A stretch of 64,000 nt of DNA, taken from Piper betle (lineage: Eukaryota > Streptophyta > Magnoliopsida > Piperales > Piperaceae). The stretch is taken from contig JAURVB010003203.1 of assembly GCA_033002965.1 (NCBI GenBank), positions 1 to 64,000 of the forward strand, read 5' to 3'. The notes beneath the pieces were generated by a model. The model had not been told where the DNA came from and did not search any database. It saw only the letters and a program-made list of their open reading frames with translations. Position numbers and translations under genes: made by a program. This document shows, in pieces, positions 62,042 to 64,000 of this stretch; within the stretch, counting starts at the first letter, position 1; every line of letters begins with the position of its first letter.

Positions 62042-64000
62042 ACTATAACACCTTGTTTCGGCTCACCCGTGAACCGACCCAGAAATGTCACCGGCAACCG
62101 AACCGTTCGCTAATCTACTAGATTCGGTTAAGCCGACTCGGATCTACTCTCGGCGTCTCAAGATGGAGATGCAAATATGAAATGCATGAATGGGAACAAT
62201 TGGATTCTAACGGAGTCTTACATGCATGCCATGACGTGCAAGTAAAGACAAGACAAAACAATAAATGAGAAACCAAAAGAAAATATATACTACTACGGAA
62301 AAATGGACAAAGTTTCCCCTAAAAGTGCAATAAGGGCCAACTTGTCCACAACAAAAGTATATAAATATTTTATCAAAATACGACAAAACATAACAATCTA
62401 CTGCCGCATTCCATTATTATCTCATTTGTTTTCATCTAAGCCGAGGCTAAGGCTCCCTGCTCATTCACATCTATCCGTTCATTTCATAATAGGCAATTCA
62501 TCCAAACAAATACATCTAAATTATCATTCACATAGCATTAACACATCATCATTATACGTTACACGCGGCAGGTACATGTGTGAGCGGTTCCATGCTGCTC
62601 CTCCGCAGTCCCGACAGCTTTTATCGCTCGCATTCCTCACCTACATATATATAGAAAAATCGTCAGTAACGAGTGTTACCAGCCCGGAAAATAATTAATA
62701 TCAATCTAGCACAGGAGAGCAAACTCTCATGTTGAATGAAAACCATATACTTCCGCAAGAACTCTCATCAGGGCACATATGGGAGCCGTCGCCCTCAGGT
62801 CGACAGCGTCCCCTTTCTTTCTCATTCTCATACCTTGGCCATTTCTCTATCGCTTCTCGCATCAAATCTCATTCCTTTCCACCCTTTGCACCTTCCATAT
62901 TACTCCTGGCCTTGAGTAGGAAGGCCGAACACTCTCAGGCAGTCGCCTTTAGTACCCTTTGAAACCACAAGTCTAGACATGCGTTGCATTGCAGTACCCG
63001 TGAACCTCCACACTTCTCTGGGTTTGAGGAACTCAAAGGTGGAGTTGTCAGGATCCCTCGGGAATGAAACGGCTCGTACACCATTCCAGAGCCCACTATC
63101 GACTCACACATGCCCGCTCGCGTAGCATGGTAGTCGGATTTCCCTCATTCAATCTCTCACTGAAAACGCAGAAACTATACATATGTATTGTAACACCCCG
63201 TTTCGGCTCTTGAACCGACCCAGAAATGTCACCGGCGACCGAACCGTTCACTAATCTACTGGGTTCGGTTAAGCCGACCCGGATCTACCCTCGGCGTCTC
63301 AAGATGGAGATGCAAATGTGAAGTGCATGGATGGGATGCATGGGTTCTAACGTAGTCCTACATGCATGCCATGATGTGCAAGCAAACCAAAACCATGCAA
63401 AAGGCAAGAATTTAAATAAAAATTCATTAATTTTTACGAAAAAACAGACAGAATCTCCCCTAAAAGTGCAATAGGGGCCAACCTGTCCACAACAAGGGTA
63501 TATAATATTTTATCAAAATACAACAAAACATAACAATCTACTGCGACATTCCATCGTTATCTCATTTGTTTTCATCTGAGCCGAGGCTGAACTCAAGGCT
63601 CCTTAATCATTCACATCTATCTGTTCATTTCATAACAAGCAATTCATCCAATTAAACACGTCAAAATTATCATTCACATAACATTAACACAACATCATTA
63701 TACGTTACACGCGGCAGGTACATGTGTACGCGGTTCTGTGCTGCTCCTCCGCAATCCCGATAGCTTTCATCGCTCGCATTCCTCACCTACATATATATAG
63801 AAAAATCGTCAGTAACGAGTGTTACCGGCCCGAAAAATAACTAATATCAATCTAGCACAGGAGAGCAAACTCTCCTGTTGAATGAAAACCATATACTTCC
63901 TCAAGAACTCTCATCAGGGCACATACGGGAGCCATCGCCCTCGGGTCGACAGCGTCCCCCTATCTTTCACATTCTCATACCACGGCCATTTCTCTATCGC
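62042..64000. repeat. Direct repeat of about 1,145 bp, second copy cut by the window edge
   Basis: The sequence AACACC(C/T)(C/T)GTTTCGGCTC...GAACCGACCCAGAAATGTCACCGG at 62,047 recurs at 63,192, and the match continues in register to the window end (for example GGCCATTTCTCTATCGC at about 62,838 and 63,984). By eye they are about 90% alike. Opening on (T)GTAACACCCCG is common for plant LTR or internal Ty3/gypsy-type repeats. No protein domain is visible, so the class stays open. Confidence 0.7.

Noticed and set aside
1..64000. CRISPR array, prokaryotic operon, or a novel defence-like system
   Set aside because: No regular spacer-repeat pattern, no operon-like gene spacing; everything coding fits plant genes or plant transposons.

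Overview
The window is nuclear DNA of a flowering plant, most likely a monocot. Genes carry many GT-AG introns in AT-rich sequence. Several genes have very GC-rich 5' ends: bHLH exon 1, the intronless receptor kinase, the AN1 zinc-finger gene, and IleRS exon 1 followed by AT-rich later exons. That 5'-3' GC drop is typical of monocots. The species cannot be named from the sequence. I found no prokaryotic operon, CRISPR array or recognisable RNA gene, and nothing I would call a new biological system.

Layout. 1-3.4 kb: retroelement-like and AT-rich intergenic DNA. 3.4-3.9 kb (-): AN1-only stress-associated protein. 5.9-9.5 kb (-): remains of a class 3 (diacylglycerol-lipase-like) lipase, now a pseudogene. 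9.5-14.7 kb: repeats and AT-rich DNA with a GC-rich island. 14.7-17.7 kb (+): bHLH transcription factor of the bHLH128/130 type, six exons. 18.5 kb: small CACTA-type element. 19.1-34.4 kb (+): cytosolic isoleucyl-tRNA synthetase, 26 exons, with a degenerate Ty1/copia element lying antisense in a GC-AG intron. 36.1-36.8 kb: hAT-like non-autonomous element. 37.1-39.2 kb (-): LRR-III receptor-like kinase. 41.4-42.2 kb: second hAT-like copy, then a second GC-rich island. 44.6-46.5 kb (+): unrecognised protein with a duplicated 68-residue unit. 50.7-51.5 kb: third hAT-like copy. 54.2-58.1 kb (-): PUB45-type U-box/ARM E3 ligase, with tandem repeats in its probable leader intron. 60.8-61.2 kb: fourth, decayed hAT-like copy. 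62.0-64.0 kb: two direct copies of a repeat of about 1.15 kb.

The genes form no pathway: stress-linked zinc finger, transcription factor, tRNA charging, receptor kinase and ubiquitin ligase are ordinary neighbours in a repeat-rich region.

The main cross-cutting observation is that four otherwise intact genes are broken by seven single-base deletions. Every one can be repaired by one C or G, mostly in a C/G run, which fits uncorrected homopolymer errors in a long-read assembly. The lipase is different: substitution stops, a frameshift of the other type and a lost catalytic exon mark real decay.
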